DNA of 64,000 nucleotides from JAPYTK01 sp964401935 (GTDB lineage: Bacteria; Myxococcota_A; Polyangia; Polyangiales; Polyangiaceae): NCBI GenBank assembly GCA_964401935.1, contig CAYOAL010000013.1:1-64000 (forward strand), in the 5' to 3' direction. Below, piece by piece: positions 44,350 through 52,875 of this stretch. Every line of letters begins with the position of its first letter. Position 1 is the first letter of the stretch. Below the pieces are notes generated by a model, which worked only from the letters and a program-made list of their open reading frames with translations, ran no database searches and was not told where the DNA came from. The position numbers and the translations under genes are program-made.

Positions 44350-46653
44350 GTGTCCGCCTCCCTCGTCGCCATCGAGCTCCTTGAGGTGGAGTTTTCGAGT
44401 GATGCGTGCTCGGGTGCGGACGCCTTCGGACCTTACTTCGTGGCCCGGCTCGGACCGCGCTTCGTCGGTCGGAGTGCGCCCCTCGCGGCGGGATCGACGC
44501 GGCTCGACTTCCGCGGCGGCGCCGAAGCGGGCCGCTGGGTCTATCGAGGGCGCTACGATGAGTCGGGGGCGGTGCCGGTGCGCCTGGAGCTGTGGGCGGA
44601 TCGCGACACGGATCCGCCCGACCTGCTCGGCGCGGTGAGCGGCAGCGTCCCCTTCGCAGCGCATCGGCTGGGTGGGTTCCAGCAGACATTCAGCGGTGAC
44701 GGGATGACGCTCACGGTCGCGTGGACGGTCGAGAGCGACAGGACCGGGCTCGCGGTGGCGCCGCGCAGCGATCCCGATGGGCCGCACACGGCGGTGGTGA
44801 TCCGGCAGGGCCACGTACCCATCGCGAGGGTGACGATCACCGAGATGGATGGGGTTTGGGAGGCGGTGACGCCCACGCCGTCGGGCAGGGTGGCGGTGCC
44901 GCTGGGGACGGTGTGCACGGAGGACTCGGGGCCGATGGAGCCTCTGCGGTTCTCGCGTCACAGGACGACGGGCTACCGGCAGGAGGGGGGGCGTGCGTAC
45001 CTGAATCGCACGCCGGCCGGAGAGTGGCCCGCGAGGAGCGCCGGCACGCCGGTGCAGTACATCGACGTGCGCACCGAGGTGAAGATGGCACGCCTCAGAC
45101 TCCCAGCGGACGCCGAGCTCCTGTGGTCGGTGACGGTGCCCGACGATCCGATCGTGGAGGATCCGGGCGTGCGGCGCGAGGTGTTGGGCGAGCTCCGCAA
45201 GCCCTCGCGTGATGAAACGTTCACGTCCCGGACGCCGGCGAACGGACCGCGATGGCCTCCTTCGGGCTCGGAAGAGCGGCAGAACCGCGGGCGCTGCTAT
45301 CCGGCCCAAGCGTGGGAGGCGCTCGGCAATTTCGAGCTGAGCAACGTCACGGAGACGTCGGTCACCACGAAGATTCACGAAGGCGAGAGCCGCGTGCGCA
45401 TCCACCTGCCGAACGAGGCGGGGGACCGCTTCGTGCTCACGGCCGCGGTCGTGTCGGAGTCCGAGTCTGGCATCATCTCGGTGGACGACGTGACGGGCAT
45501 GATCACGATGTGGCAGCGGATCGTCGTCGAATATCGACCGCTCGTGGGCTCGCTCAGCTTCGCGGCGGCGCTGCCCAAGGTGGGCGAAGCGTACGCCGCG
45601 GCTTGCGTGCAGCTCGACTTCGACGTCTTGTCGGCGCGCCCCGTTCCTAGCTCGAGCTACGCCGAGGAGGCTGGAGGGGCAGCGCCTGCCGACTGGGTTC
45701 TCGAGCGCGATCTCGGCTACGACTACGATCAGGCGGGCGACGCGGCGGCGCGGTTCGCCGATGACGCGGCGATGTTCCCGAACCGCGGGAAGCCGGGCTA
45801 CTTCACGCTGGGCGCGGCGCTGCTCCTCCATCCCGTGGATCTCCTCGGGTACAACCGTGCCTGGCAAGGGACCACGACGCTGCACGTTCGCGGTGGGACT
45901 GCGGCCGTTGTCTTGCCGGAGGCGCTGCAGGTCAACATGGGTACGGAGGCGACGGACACGCCGAGCGGAGGGGCGGGCACGAGCTCGTCGCAGTTCTCGG
46001 TGTCGCGGGTCAGGCAGATCCTCGTGGCGTTCGGCGAACGCGACGGTGTCCCGAAGTGGCTCAAGTTCCCCGTGCGGAACTCGAGGCGGCGCCGAGCACG
46101 CGTCGCGATCACCCTGGGCTTGGACGACATGTACCTAGCGTTCGTCGCCAAAGACGGCGATCTCCGCGCGGTGACGAGGTCGGACTTCGGCGCCGCCGAT
46201 TACGGGATCGCCGACGGGTCCACGGTCACGCTCTACATCGTAGCGCATGGGCCCACCCTGCTCGGGGTTTCGCCCGCGGTGCCGGACGTGACCACGACCG
46301 AGGGCTCGTTTGTCACCGCGGGACGGCTCGTGGTCGGCTCCTGGGACCCGCGGAGCCGCGATCCGAGGACGGGTGCGATCGATAGCTCGTTCGAGCCGAA
46401 CCTCACGCGAACCATCGTGCACGAGTTCGCGCATGCGTTCGGGGTGCCGCACAAGTGTGCCCAGTGGGGGTATACCCACGGGATGCGGGGGTCGTGTGCG
46501 ATGAACTACAACTTCCACGCGCTTCGTCGCGACAACCGCTTCCTCCCCGGCACACAGGATTTCGCTGGCGGGTGCTTGTGCGGGCTGCACGTCGCGCAGA
46601 TTCGTCGGGTGATGTTGCAGGACAATCAGGTGCTCTCGCAGCTCGACTGGTGA
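44350..46653 (+). CDS. Large zincin metalloprotease with N-terminal C2-like region
   Basis: 767 residues from GTG 44350. No signal peptide. Residues ~1-130 (SLVAIELLEVEFSSDACSG, GPYFVARLGPRFVGRS) read like a C2-type beta sandwich. A middle region of ~450 residues is beta-rich and unrecognised. The C-terminus has HEFAHAFGVPH (His691, 695, 701), the metzincin HEXXHXXGXXH site, and a Met-turn candidate SCAMNY. The next gene starts two bases after the stop. Without an export signal this could be delivered by a secretion system or act in the cytoplasm; both are inference. Confidence 0.72.
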   Translation: MSASLVAIELLEVEFSSDACSGADAFGPYFVARLGPRFVGRSAPLAAGSTRLDFRGGAEAGRWVYRGRYDESGAVPVRLELWADRDTDPPDLLGAVSGSVPFAAHRLGGFQQTFSGDGMTLTVAWTVESDRTGLAVAPRSDPDGPHTAVVIRQGHVPIARVTITEMDGVWEAVTPTPSGRVAVPLGTVCTEDSGPMEPLRFSRHRTTGYRQEGGRAYLNRTPAGEWPARSAGTPVQYIDVRTEVKMARLRLPADAELLWSVTVPDDPIVEDPGVRREVLGELRKPSRDETFTSRTPANGPRWPPSGSEERQNRGRCYPAQAWEALGNFELSNVTETSVTTKIHEGESRVRIHLPNEAGDRFVLTAAVVSESESGIISVDDVTGMITMWQRIVVEYRPLVGSLSFAAALPKVGEAYAAACVQLDFDVLSARPVPSSSYAEEAGGAAPADWVLERDLGYDYDQAGDAAARFADDAAMFPNRGKPGYFTLGAALLLHPVDLLGYNRAWQGTTTLHVRGGTAAVVLPEALQVNMGTEATDTPSGGAGTSSSQFSVSRVRQILVAFGERDGVPKWLKFPVRNSRRRRARVAITLGLDDMYLAFVAKDGDLRAVTRSDFGAADYGIADGSTVTLYIVAHGPTLLGVSPAVPDVTTTEGSFVTAGRLVVGSWDPRSRDPRTGAIDSSFEPNLTRTIVHEFAHAFGVPHKCAQWGYTHGMRGSCAMNYNFHALRRDNRFLPGTQDFAGGCLCGLHVAQIRRVMLQDNQVLSQLDW

Positions 46654-46655
46654 GG

Positions 46656-47489
46656 ATGAGCATGGTGGAAGAGGACCTCAGCGACGACGAGCTCTTGGCG
46701 AGCATCTTCGCGAACCCGCCGCGGCTCGCACCCTTGCGGGTGGCGTGGCAGCGTGAGCAGGTGCTCGGGATGCCGTGGTACGCGGCGTTGACGATCACGC
46801 CCTCATCGCCGGATGACGCCTTCAGCGAGCTCGCGTTGCCCGACGATCACGGAACGCGCGCTCTCTTGGGGCTGCGGCTCGAGCGCGGTCACGAACGCGA
46901 GGTGGTGGTCGACGTGCGTCCGCAGGCCTCGTTTCTGGATCACGCTCGTCATCGGTGCTTCGATCTCGACTTCGGAGGGTCGCGCCGAACGCTGGTGGAT
47001 CTGGGCGAGCTGTTGCCCACGGGGATGAGCCCCGGGGTCTATCAGGCGACGGTGACCTACACGGGAGGACCTGCCGCCGAACAAGAAGCGCAGTCGGATC
47101 CGATGGAGGTGTTGCTGTTGGCTCCGAGCACCGAGCAGCTCGCCTGGATTCGCGCCCTCGGACCGCTCGTCGGCGAGCATGAGAGCTGGGCGGCAGCCGC
47201 GGAGGCGGTGGCCGCGAGCACCGACGCCAACCTGCCGCACACCGATCCATTGGCGTGGCCGCTGTTTCGTGCGCGAGCGGCGCGCGACCCGGACTTCGCG
47301 AGCTGGGACGCCGACGAGTTCGCGCGGTGGCCGGTGGCGATTGAGCCGCACGTGCGCGTGCTCTATCTCCGCTGGCTCCTTGCGAACGGGCGTCGCGGCG
47401 AAGCCGAGGTGGAGGCGCAAAACCTGGCCTTTCGCTGCGCGGGCCTCGCTCATGAGATCGTCGCGCTCGGGTTGCCGTCGAGCGCGTGA
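46656..47489 (+). CDS. Partner protein of the adjacent metalloprotease, unknown function
   Basis: 277 residues, ATG 46656 only two bases after the protease stop (GTGAGGATG), so they form one transcriptional unit. An acidic start (MVEEDLSDDELLASIF) leads to a beta-rich domain (REVVVDVRPQASF, GVYQATVTYTGG) and a helical C-terminal domain (VLYLRWLLANGRRGEAEVEA, LAFRCAGLAHEIVAL). No known family recognised. Candidate chaperone, adaptor or inhibitor for the protease, by position only. Confidence 0.65.
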   Translation: MSMVEEDLSDDELLASIFANPPRLAPLRVAWQREQVLGMPWYAALTITPSSPDDAFSELALPDDHGTRALLGLRLERGHEREVVVDVRPQASFLDHARHRCFDLDFGGSRRTLVDLGELLPTGMSPGVYQATVTYTGGPAAEQEAQSDPMEVLLLAPSTEQLAWIRALGPLVGEHESWAAAAEAVAASTDANLPHTDPLAWPLFRARAARDPDFASWDADEFARWPVAIEPHVRVLYLRWLLANGRRGEAEVEAQNLAFRCAGLAHEIVALGLPSSA

Positions 47490-47528
47490 CGCGTGCTGGA
47501 TTGGGCGGGGGGACGCCCGTCCCCTCCG

Positions 47529-47969
47529 TCAGCGGCCGTGCACGAGCATCTTCGGGCCTGGCTCGAAGACGACCTGGATCTTGCCGCCGTCCATCAGCTC
47601 GGTGACCACGCCGTCACCGAACTTCTTGTGACGGACGAGCTGCCCCACCTGGAACACCCGCGTGATGTTGTACGCGGTGAAGTCGTCCGGGGAGCGGCCC
47701 ATGATCGCCTTTTCCCACGTCTTCTTGTGGTCGGAGACGCTCGCGCGCCGCGGCGGGCTCGACGACGCGGTGCGCGTGCGGCCCGAGCGGGGCGTGGGCT
47801 CGTCGCGCTCCGACATCGGCTTGCGGTAGTTGTGGTGGCCACGACAGGTGAGGCACTCGACGCGGACGATCTTCGGGCCGTCCATCGCGATGATGCGGTG
47901 GTTGAGATCCATCTTGCACTTGGTGCAATACGCGTCGACCTCGCTGGCTGCTCGGGTGGGTTTGGTCAT
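47529..47969 (-). CDS. Zinc-finger protein with C-terminal SH3-like (DUF3553/CarD-type) segment
   Basis: 146 residues. N-terminal CTKCKMDLNHRIIAM and CLTCRGHHNYR give a CX2C...CX2C zinc finger. A basic Ser/Pro linker follows, then VGQLVRHKKFGDGVVTELMD with GGKIQVVFEPG, a small barrel like that at the C-terminus of UvrD/PcrA (DUF3553) and near CarD-type polymerase-binding modules. Suggests a nucleic-acid or RNA-polymerase-associated role. Common in myxobacteria by my recollection. It lies downstream of the next gene on the same strand. Confidence 0.75.
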   Translation of the reverse strand: MTKPTRAASEVDAYCTKCKMDLNHRIIAMDGPKIVRVECLTCRGHHNYRKPMSERDEPTPRSGRTRTASSSPPRRASVSDHKKTWEKAIMGRSPDDFTAYNITRVFQVGQLVRHKKFGDGVVTELMDGGKIQVVFEPGPKMLVHGR

Positions 47970-47981
47970 GCTCGTTCTCGT

Positions 47982-48554
47982 TCAGTCTTTGGGCTTGAGC
48001 GCTTCCCTGGCCTTCATCACCACTTTGGAGACGACCTGGGGGCGTGGGATGCGGCTCGGGCGCTTGTCGCGCGCGTCGTCCGCGCCGTGACCCGCCCTGG
48101 GCTTGTCCCCCCGCTCCCCCTTGTCTGCCCCCGCGGGCTCTCCGTCGTCGTCGCCCTCGTGGCGCTCGTTGGGCACGAAGCGGATCGTCGTGTTCACCTC
48201 GAACTGGAGCTTGGTGAGCACCTCCGCGATCTCGTCGGCGAAGTTGATGTGCTCGAGCACGTCGCGGATCTCCTTGGCGACGATGCGGTACACGCCCTTC
48301 TTGGTGTCGTCGATCTGGTCGTAGATGTAGCCAGTGGCCTCCTTGGGGAGCTTGAGCTCGTTCACGAGATCGCGGAGGTTCTCGGGGGCTTCGGTGAGCT
48401 TCTCCACGCCCGCCTCGAGGGCACGCTCGATCACCCGTCGGAACACCTCGGGGACCGTGCGCTCGAACCGCCGCCGGCGCTCCGGATCCACGTCGTGGTC
48501 ATCGTCGAAGGCGTCGAAGTCGGCGCTTCGGTCTGGTGCATCGTCGTCGTTCAT
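47982..48554 (-). CDS. Conserved-looking acidic/helical hypothetical protein
   Basis: 190 residues from ATG 48554, with GGGGGTG seven bases upstream; GTG 48563 is an alternative. Acidic N-terminus (DAFDDDHDVDPERRRR), then a helical region with PEVFRRVIERALEAGVEKL and LPKEATGYIYDQIDDTKKGV, and a charged, disordered-looking C-terminal tail. No enzyme motif. Only 12 bp separates it from the zinc-finger gene, so they are probably co-transcribed. Confidence 0.7.
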   Translation of the reverse strand: MNDDDAPDRSADFDAFDDDHDVDPERRRRFERTVPEVFRRVIERALEAGVEKLTEAPENLRDLVNELKLPKEATGYIYDQIDDTKKGVYRIVAKEIRDVLEHINFADEIAEVLTKLQFEVNTTIRFVPNERHEGDDDGEPAGADKGERGDKPRAGHGADDARDKRPSRIPRPQVVSKVVMKAREALKPKD

Positions 48555-48592
48555 GGTGGTCACCCCCGGAAGCTCGGCCCCGCTGGTGGTGC

Positions 48593-49309
48593 CTATCTAG
48601 CCTTGCTCGGCGACAGCTGCCAGACTTGAAGCGCGTAGGCCCCTCGTCCCTCGCCCGCTACCCGCACCACGAACGTGGTCTGGTCGAAGGTGCAGAGAGG
48701 GCGCTCGCGGTCGACCACGACCCAGCTCTCCCCGACCGCCTCCGCCACCGACGTCCCGGCGCCGTTCTGCACCGTGACCGTGAGCGCGCTCGGGCCGGCG
48801 GCGCAGGCGAACACGCGGAAGCAGTCTCCCTTGGCCGCCTCGATGCGGTGCTCGGCGCTCGCGTCGGGCCCCAAGGGGCCGCCCACCGTCGCGCCGAGCT
48901 GCTGCATGCCGCTCACGGGCCCGCAGCTGAGCGCGAGGCGCGTGACGTCGCGTTTCGGCACGCCCGACGTCTCGAATCCTCGGTAGCAGCTGGCCCACAG
49001 CCCCCCCACTCGGCTCGCTGGTTCCGCCGGGGGCCCGCCGGCGTCGGCCGCCGTCGCGTCGCCGACACTGCCGTCCTCGGCGCCGCCGTCCTCCCCGGCG
49101 AGGTCGTCGAAGCCGGCGTCGAGCAGCCAGCCGTCGTGGCGGTCGGAGGGGAGGAACGGCTGCGACTCGTCGAGCACGCCGCCGTCTGCCGGCGCGGCCC
49201 AGGGCGGCGGGGCCTCCTCGCAAGCCACGAGGAGGACAACCGCCGCGATCCATGGGAGGGGAGCGCGCGAGGCGCGGGAGCGGGGCGGAGGGCGGGAGGA
49301 GCGGAGCAT
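48593..49309 (-). CDS. Lipoprotein of unknown function
   Basis: 238 residues from ATG 49309. A basic start then hydrophobic WIAAVVLLVAC gives a lipobox at VAC. The linker is Asp/Ala/Gly-rich (DGGAEDGSVGDATAADAGG). The folded part has four Cys and a late beta sandwich (CFRVFACAAGPSALTVTVQN, VVVDRERPLC, AYALQVWQLSP) like pre-peptidase/jelly-roll domains. Divergent from pepP with 50 bp between. Confidence 0.7.
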   Translation of the reverse strand: MLRSSRPPPRSRASRAPLPWIAAVVLLVACEEAPPPWAAPADGGVLDESQPFLPSDRHDGWLLDAGFDDLAGEDGGAEDGSVGDATAADAGGPPAEPASRVGGLWASCYRGFETSGVPKRDVTRLALSCGPVSGMQQLGATVGGPLGPDASAEHRIEAAKGDCFRVFACAAGPSALTVTVQNGAGTSVAEAVGESWVVVDRERPLCTFDQTTFVVRVAGEGRGAYALQVWQLSPSKAR

Positions 49310-49359
49310 CGTTGGACGCGGTAGCCGGCTCTGCAATGTACCGCTAAGCTGCAAGACCG

Positions 49360-50655
49360 ATGGAGCCGTTTGCGACGCGACGCAACCGAGTACTCGAGCG
49401 TATCGAGGGCGTGGCCGTGATCCCGGCCGCCCCGGTGACGATTCGGAACAACGACGTGGAGCACGAGTACCGCCAGGACTCCGACTTCTTCTACTTCACC
49501 GGCTTCGACGAGCCGGAGTCGGTGCTGATCCTCACCACGGTGCATCCCGAGCATCGTGCGGTGATGTTCGTTCGCCCCCGCGATCCGGAGCGCGAGGTGT
49601 GGGACGGGGCCCGCGCGGGCGTGGAGCAGGCCAAGGAGCGCTGCGGGGTGGACGCGACGTTTCCGATCGCGGAGCTCGACGAGAGGATCGGGCGCTACAT
49701 CGCCGGCGCGGAGAACCTCTACTTCGAGCTCGGGAAGCGGCCCGACCTCGACGGCAAGCTGCTCGGGGCCATTTCCACCGCGCGCGGTCGCGGGCGCAAC
49801 GTCAAGCCGTGGCCGAAGAGCATCCATCATCCGGAGCCGATCTGGCACGAGATGCGCCTGTTCAAGGACGAGGTGGAGCTCGAGGCCATGAGGAGGGCCT
49901 CGGCCATCACCGCCGAGGCCCACGCGGTGGCCATGCGCCTCGCCGAGCCAGGGCGCAACGAGTACGAGGTGGAGGCCTCGATGCGCGAGGTGTTTCGCCG
50001 CCACGGCTCGGAGCGGCCGGCCTACACACCGATCATCGGGTCGGGACCGAACGCGACCGTGCTCCACTACCACGCCAACAACCGGCGGCTCGAGGACGGC
50101 GATCTGCTCCTGGTCGATGCCGGCTGCGAGTATGGCTACTACGCGGCGGACGTGACGCGCACATTTCCGGTGAACGGAAAGTTCAGCGAGCCCCAGCGGC
50201 GGGTGTACGAGGCGGTGCTCGCTGCGCAGCACGCGGCGCTCGAGGCCACGCGCCCCGGCTCCACGATCGAGAAGATCCACGAGGCGTGCCTCCACGCGCT
50301 GGTCGACGGCATGATCGCGATCGGGCTGCTCACGGGCACCCGGGAGGAGAACCTCGAGTCGGAGAAGTATCGACGGTTCTTCATGCACCGCACCAGCCAC
50401 TGGCTGGGCATGGACGTGCACGACGTGGGCGCGTACTTCGTCGACGGCGCGGCGCGTCCGCTCGAGCCGGGCATGGTGCTCACGGTGGAGCCTGGGATCT
50501 ACGTCGGCAGGGAGGACGACGTGGCGCCCGCCGAGTATCGCGGGATCGGCGTTCGGATCGAAGACGACCTGTTGATCACCGCTCTTGGGCACGAGAACCT
50601 CTCGGCCGCGATCCCGAAGGCCGCCGACGACGTCGAGCGCGCGTGCCGAGGCTGA
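49360..50655 (+). CDS. pepP: Xaa-Pro aminopeptidase (family M24B)
   Basis: 431 residues, the length of E. coli PepP, which removes N-terminal residues before proline. N-terminal creatinase-like domain (SDFFYFTGFDEPESV), then pita-bread catalytic domain. Metal ligands are the two Asp in LLVDAGCEYGYYAADVTRTF, His in HRTSHWLGMDVHDVG, Glu in LTVEPGIY and Glu in VRIEDDLLIT. All five are present. Cytoplasmic. Followed 22 bp later by mutY. Confidence 0.93.
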   Translation: MEPFATRRNRVLERIEGVAVIPAAPVTIRNNDVEHEYRQDSDFFYFTGFDEPESVLILTTVHPEHRAVMFVRPRDPEREVWDGARAGVEQAKERCGVDATFPIAELDERIGRYIAGAENLYFELGKRPDLDGKLLGAISTARGRGRNVKPWPKSIHHPEPIWHEMRLFKDEVELEAMRRASAITAEAHAVAMRLAEPGRNEYEVEASMREVFRRHGSERPAYTPIIGSGPNATVLHYHANNRRLEDGDLLLVDAGCEYGYYAADVTRTFPVNGKFSEPQRRVYEAVLAAQHAALEATRPGSTIEKIHEACLHALVDGMIAIGLLTGTREENLESEKYRRFFMHRTSHWLGMDVHDVGAYFVDGAARPLEPGMVLTVEPGIYVGREDDVAPAEYRGIGVRIEDDLLITALGHENLSAAIPKAADDVERACRG

Positions 50656-50677
50656 CCCAGGGCGTTCGAAGGGCGCG

Positions 50678-52501
50678 ATGACGGCTACGTCCGGGCAAGC
50701 CCCGTCGCCCCCGAGGCCGGTGGATCGCGCCGCCGCGGCCCCTTTGGCCTCGCCCAGGTCAGAGAGCGACGGGGCGCTCTCAGGCGCGGGAGCACGGCGC
50801 CTCCGCGAGCGCTTGTTGCGGTGGTATCAACGAGACAAGCGCGATTTGCCCTGGCGGCGAACCCGCGATCCGTACGCGATCTGGCTCAGTGAGGTGATGC
50901 TCCAGCAGACGCGCGTGGACACGGTGGTGCCGTACTACGCGCGCTTTCTGGCGCGGTTCCCGCGCCTGTGCGACCTCGCGGCGGCCGAGCTCGAGGAGGT
51001 GCTCGCGGCGTGGAGCGGGCTCGGTTACTACCGCCGCGCGCGCGCGTTGCACCTCGCTGCCCGCGAGGTGGTGGCGCGCTACGGAGGGGAGCTCCCGCGC
51101 GAGAGCGACGCGCTCATGCGCCTCCCTGGGATCGGACGCTACACTGCGGGCGCGATCGCGAGCATCGCCTTCTCGGAGCCCACGCCCGTGGTCGACGGCA
51201 ACGTCACGCGGGTGCTCGCGCGCGTGTTCGGCATCCACGACGACGTGAGCGCTGGACCGACCCAGCGTCGCTTGTGGGCGCTCGCCGCCGCGCTCGTCCC
51301 CGACGACGCGCCGGGCGAGCTGAACCAGGCGCTCATGGAGCTCGGGGCCACGTTGTGCACGCCTCGGGGCCCCCAGTGCCCGCGCTGCCCGCTCGAGAGC
51401 GCGTGCCAGGCCCATCGCGACGGCGACCCCGAGGCGCTGCCACGCACGAGACCAAAGCGTGTCGCGCCCTCGGTCGCGCTCGTGGCCGTGGTGGCCACCT
51501 GCGTCGACGGGGTGTTGCTCGCGCGGCGCGCCCCGAGCGGTCTGTTCGGCGGCTTGTGGGAGCCCCCGATGGTGGCGGCGGAGGGCGTCGCGTCGGCGCG
51601 CGGCGCGCTGGCGGCGCTCGGCGTGTCGCGGCGGGCCAAGCTCGAAGACGCGGGCCTCGTGCGACACGCGCTCACCCACCGCCGGCTCGAGATCTGCGTG
51701 CAGCGAGCGAGACCCCGGCGACCGTGGCGGCTCCCCGAGCCGCCCGAAGGGGTCTACGATGGCCTCGCCTTCTGCGCGCCCGACGACGTGCCCCTGTCCA
51801 CGCTCGCCCGCAAGGTGCTGCGCGCGGGCTCGAAGACGCGAGGAGCGCTGCTCGCGCTCGGCGTGTTGCTCTCGTCGCTGGCCCCGCGTCCCGCGCTCGC
51901 CGAGCCCGAGCCCGAGCCGCCGGCCGCGCCGGGCGACGACGGTGTGGATGGGGAGGTGACCGCCGAGGAGCTCGCGACGTACCGCCGCCTCGACCGAGAG
52001 GGCGGCGGCTACGGACGGGTCCTGTTTGCCTTGGGGGGAGGGAAGGGGTTTCGCTTCAACAACCCCTTCCGCCTCAGCGATCAGCTCGGCGACGACGCCG
52101 AGTCGATCTCGCTCACCGCCGGCTACGTGGATCTGTCGCTCGGCGCCACCTTCGGCGAGCCCGATGGTCTCCAGCACGGTGGGGCGCTCCACTTCTCGAT
52201 CGCGGCCGAGGGGGTGTCGCAGCAAGCGTTCAGCGTCAGCTACCTCGCGCTCTACCGCGGTCCGTCGGCGTGGATGTTCCATGGTCGCCTGGGGGTGTCG
52301 CTGCTCACCGCACCCGACGCCAACGCCGGCGGCGAGCTCGCGCTGGGCGTGTCGTACTTCTTCACGGGCGCGCTGGGCCTCACCTCGGAGCTCGTGGGGA
52401 ACCTCTTCTACGGCGCCGGAACCTACGAGGCGGAGGTGACGGCGGTGCCGGTGCTGTCGCTCCAGGGGGGGCTCATCGTCGACTTCGAGGTGTTGCCATG
52501 A
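50678..52501 (+). CDS. mutY: MutY adenine glycosylase fused in frame to a secreted barrel-like protein
   Basis: 607 residues without an internal stop. Residues ~45-270 are MutY: Glu in LSEVMLQQTRV, HhH motif LPGIGRYTAGAIASIAF, Asp in VVDGNVTRVLAR and the [4Fe-4S] cysteines of CTPRGPQCPRCPLESAC. A NUDIX-like C-domain (8-oxoG recognition) ends at LSTLARKVLRAG (~385). Directly after comes a typical signal peptide, SKTRGALLALGVLLSSLAPR ending PALA, then an acidic linker and ~150 residues of alternating strands with GGALHFSIAAEGV and GGELALGVSYFF, ending FEVLP, like an outer-membrane barrel. The second part may start separately, e.g. at GTG 51815. MutY removes A opposite 8-oxoG. Confidence 0.85.
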   Translation: MTATSGQAPSPPRPVDRAAAAPLASPRSESDGALSGAGARRLRERLLRWYQRDKRDLPWRRTRDPYAIWLSEVMLQQTRVDTVVPYYARFLARFPRLCDLAAAELEEVLAAWSGLGYYRRARALHLAAREVVARYGGELPRESDALMRLPGIGRYTAGAIASIAFSEPTPVVDGNVTRVLARVFGIHDDVSAGPTQRRLWALAAALVPDDAPGELNQALMELGATLCTPRGPQCPRCPLESACQAHRDGDPEALPRTRPKRVAPSVALVAVVATCVDGVLLARRAPSGLFGGLWEPPMVAAEGVASARGALAALGVSRRAKLEDAGLVRHALTHRRLEICVQRARPRRPWRLPEPPEGVYDGLAFCAPDDVPLSTLARKVLRAGSKTRGALLALGVLLSSLAPRPALAEPEPEPPAAPGDDGVDGEVTAEELATYRRLDREGGGYGRVLFALGGGKGFRFNNPFRLSDQLGDDAESISLTAGYVDLSLGATFGEPDGLQHGGALHFSIAAEGVSQQAFSVSYLALYRGPSAWMFHGRLGVSLLTAPDANAGGELALGVSYFFTGALGLTSELVGNLFYGAGTYEAEVTAVPVLSLQGGLIVDFEVLP

Positions 52502-52875
52502 AGCGTCGCGAAGGGGTGCCGATCATCACGCTCTCGCTGTTGGTCCTCGCCGGCCCGACGGTAGGCGACATCGGGAGCTGCGGGCAGGACGTGGTCGAGC
52601 TCGATCCGGAGAAGTTCTTCCGCGAGAAGGAGTTCATCGACTGCAACCGCTGCGCGGAGTGCGGTCTGTCGACCGTGCGCTGCGAAGACGCGTGCGACGA
52701 CGATCTCGAGCAGACGACCTTCGAGGAGCACTGCTTCCCGCTCGTGCACGACGGCGAGGTGTGTCTCAACGCGCTGCGGGCGGCGTCGTGCGGCGACTAC
52801 GCGGGCTACGTGGACGACGCGGCGCCAACGGTGCCCACCGAGTGCAACTTCTGCCCGGTGGAGGGCCGACCATGA
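52498..52875 (+). CDS. Small Cys-rich exported protein
   Basis: 125 residues, ATG 52498 overlapping the previous stop (ATGA). N-terminal signal (GVPIITLSLLVLAGPTVG) followed by ten or more Cys, including CNRCAECGLSTVRCEDAC and a final CNFC. Probably periplasmic with disulfides or a metal site. Unknown family. Also overlaps the next gene by ATGA, so three genes from mutY onward are translationally linked. Confidence 0.7.
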   Translation: MKRREGVPIITLSLLVLAGPTVGDIGSCGQDVVELDPEKFFREKEFIDCNRCAECGLSTVRCEDACDDDLEQTTFEEHCFPLVHDGEVCLNALRAASCGDYAGYVDDAAPTVPTECNFCPVEGRP

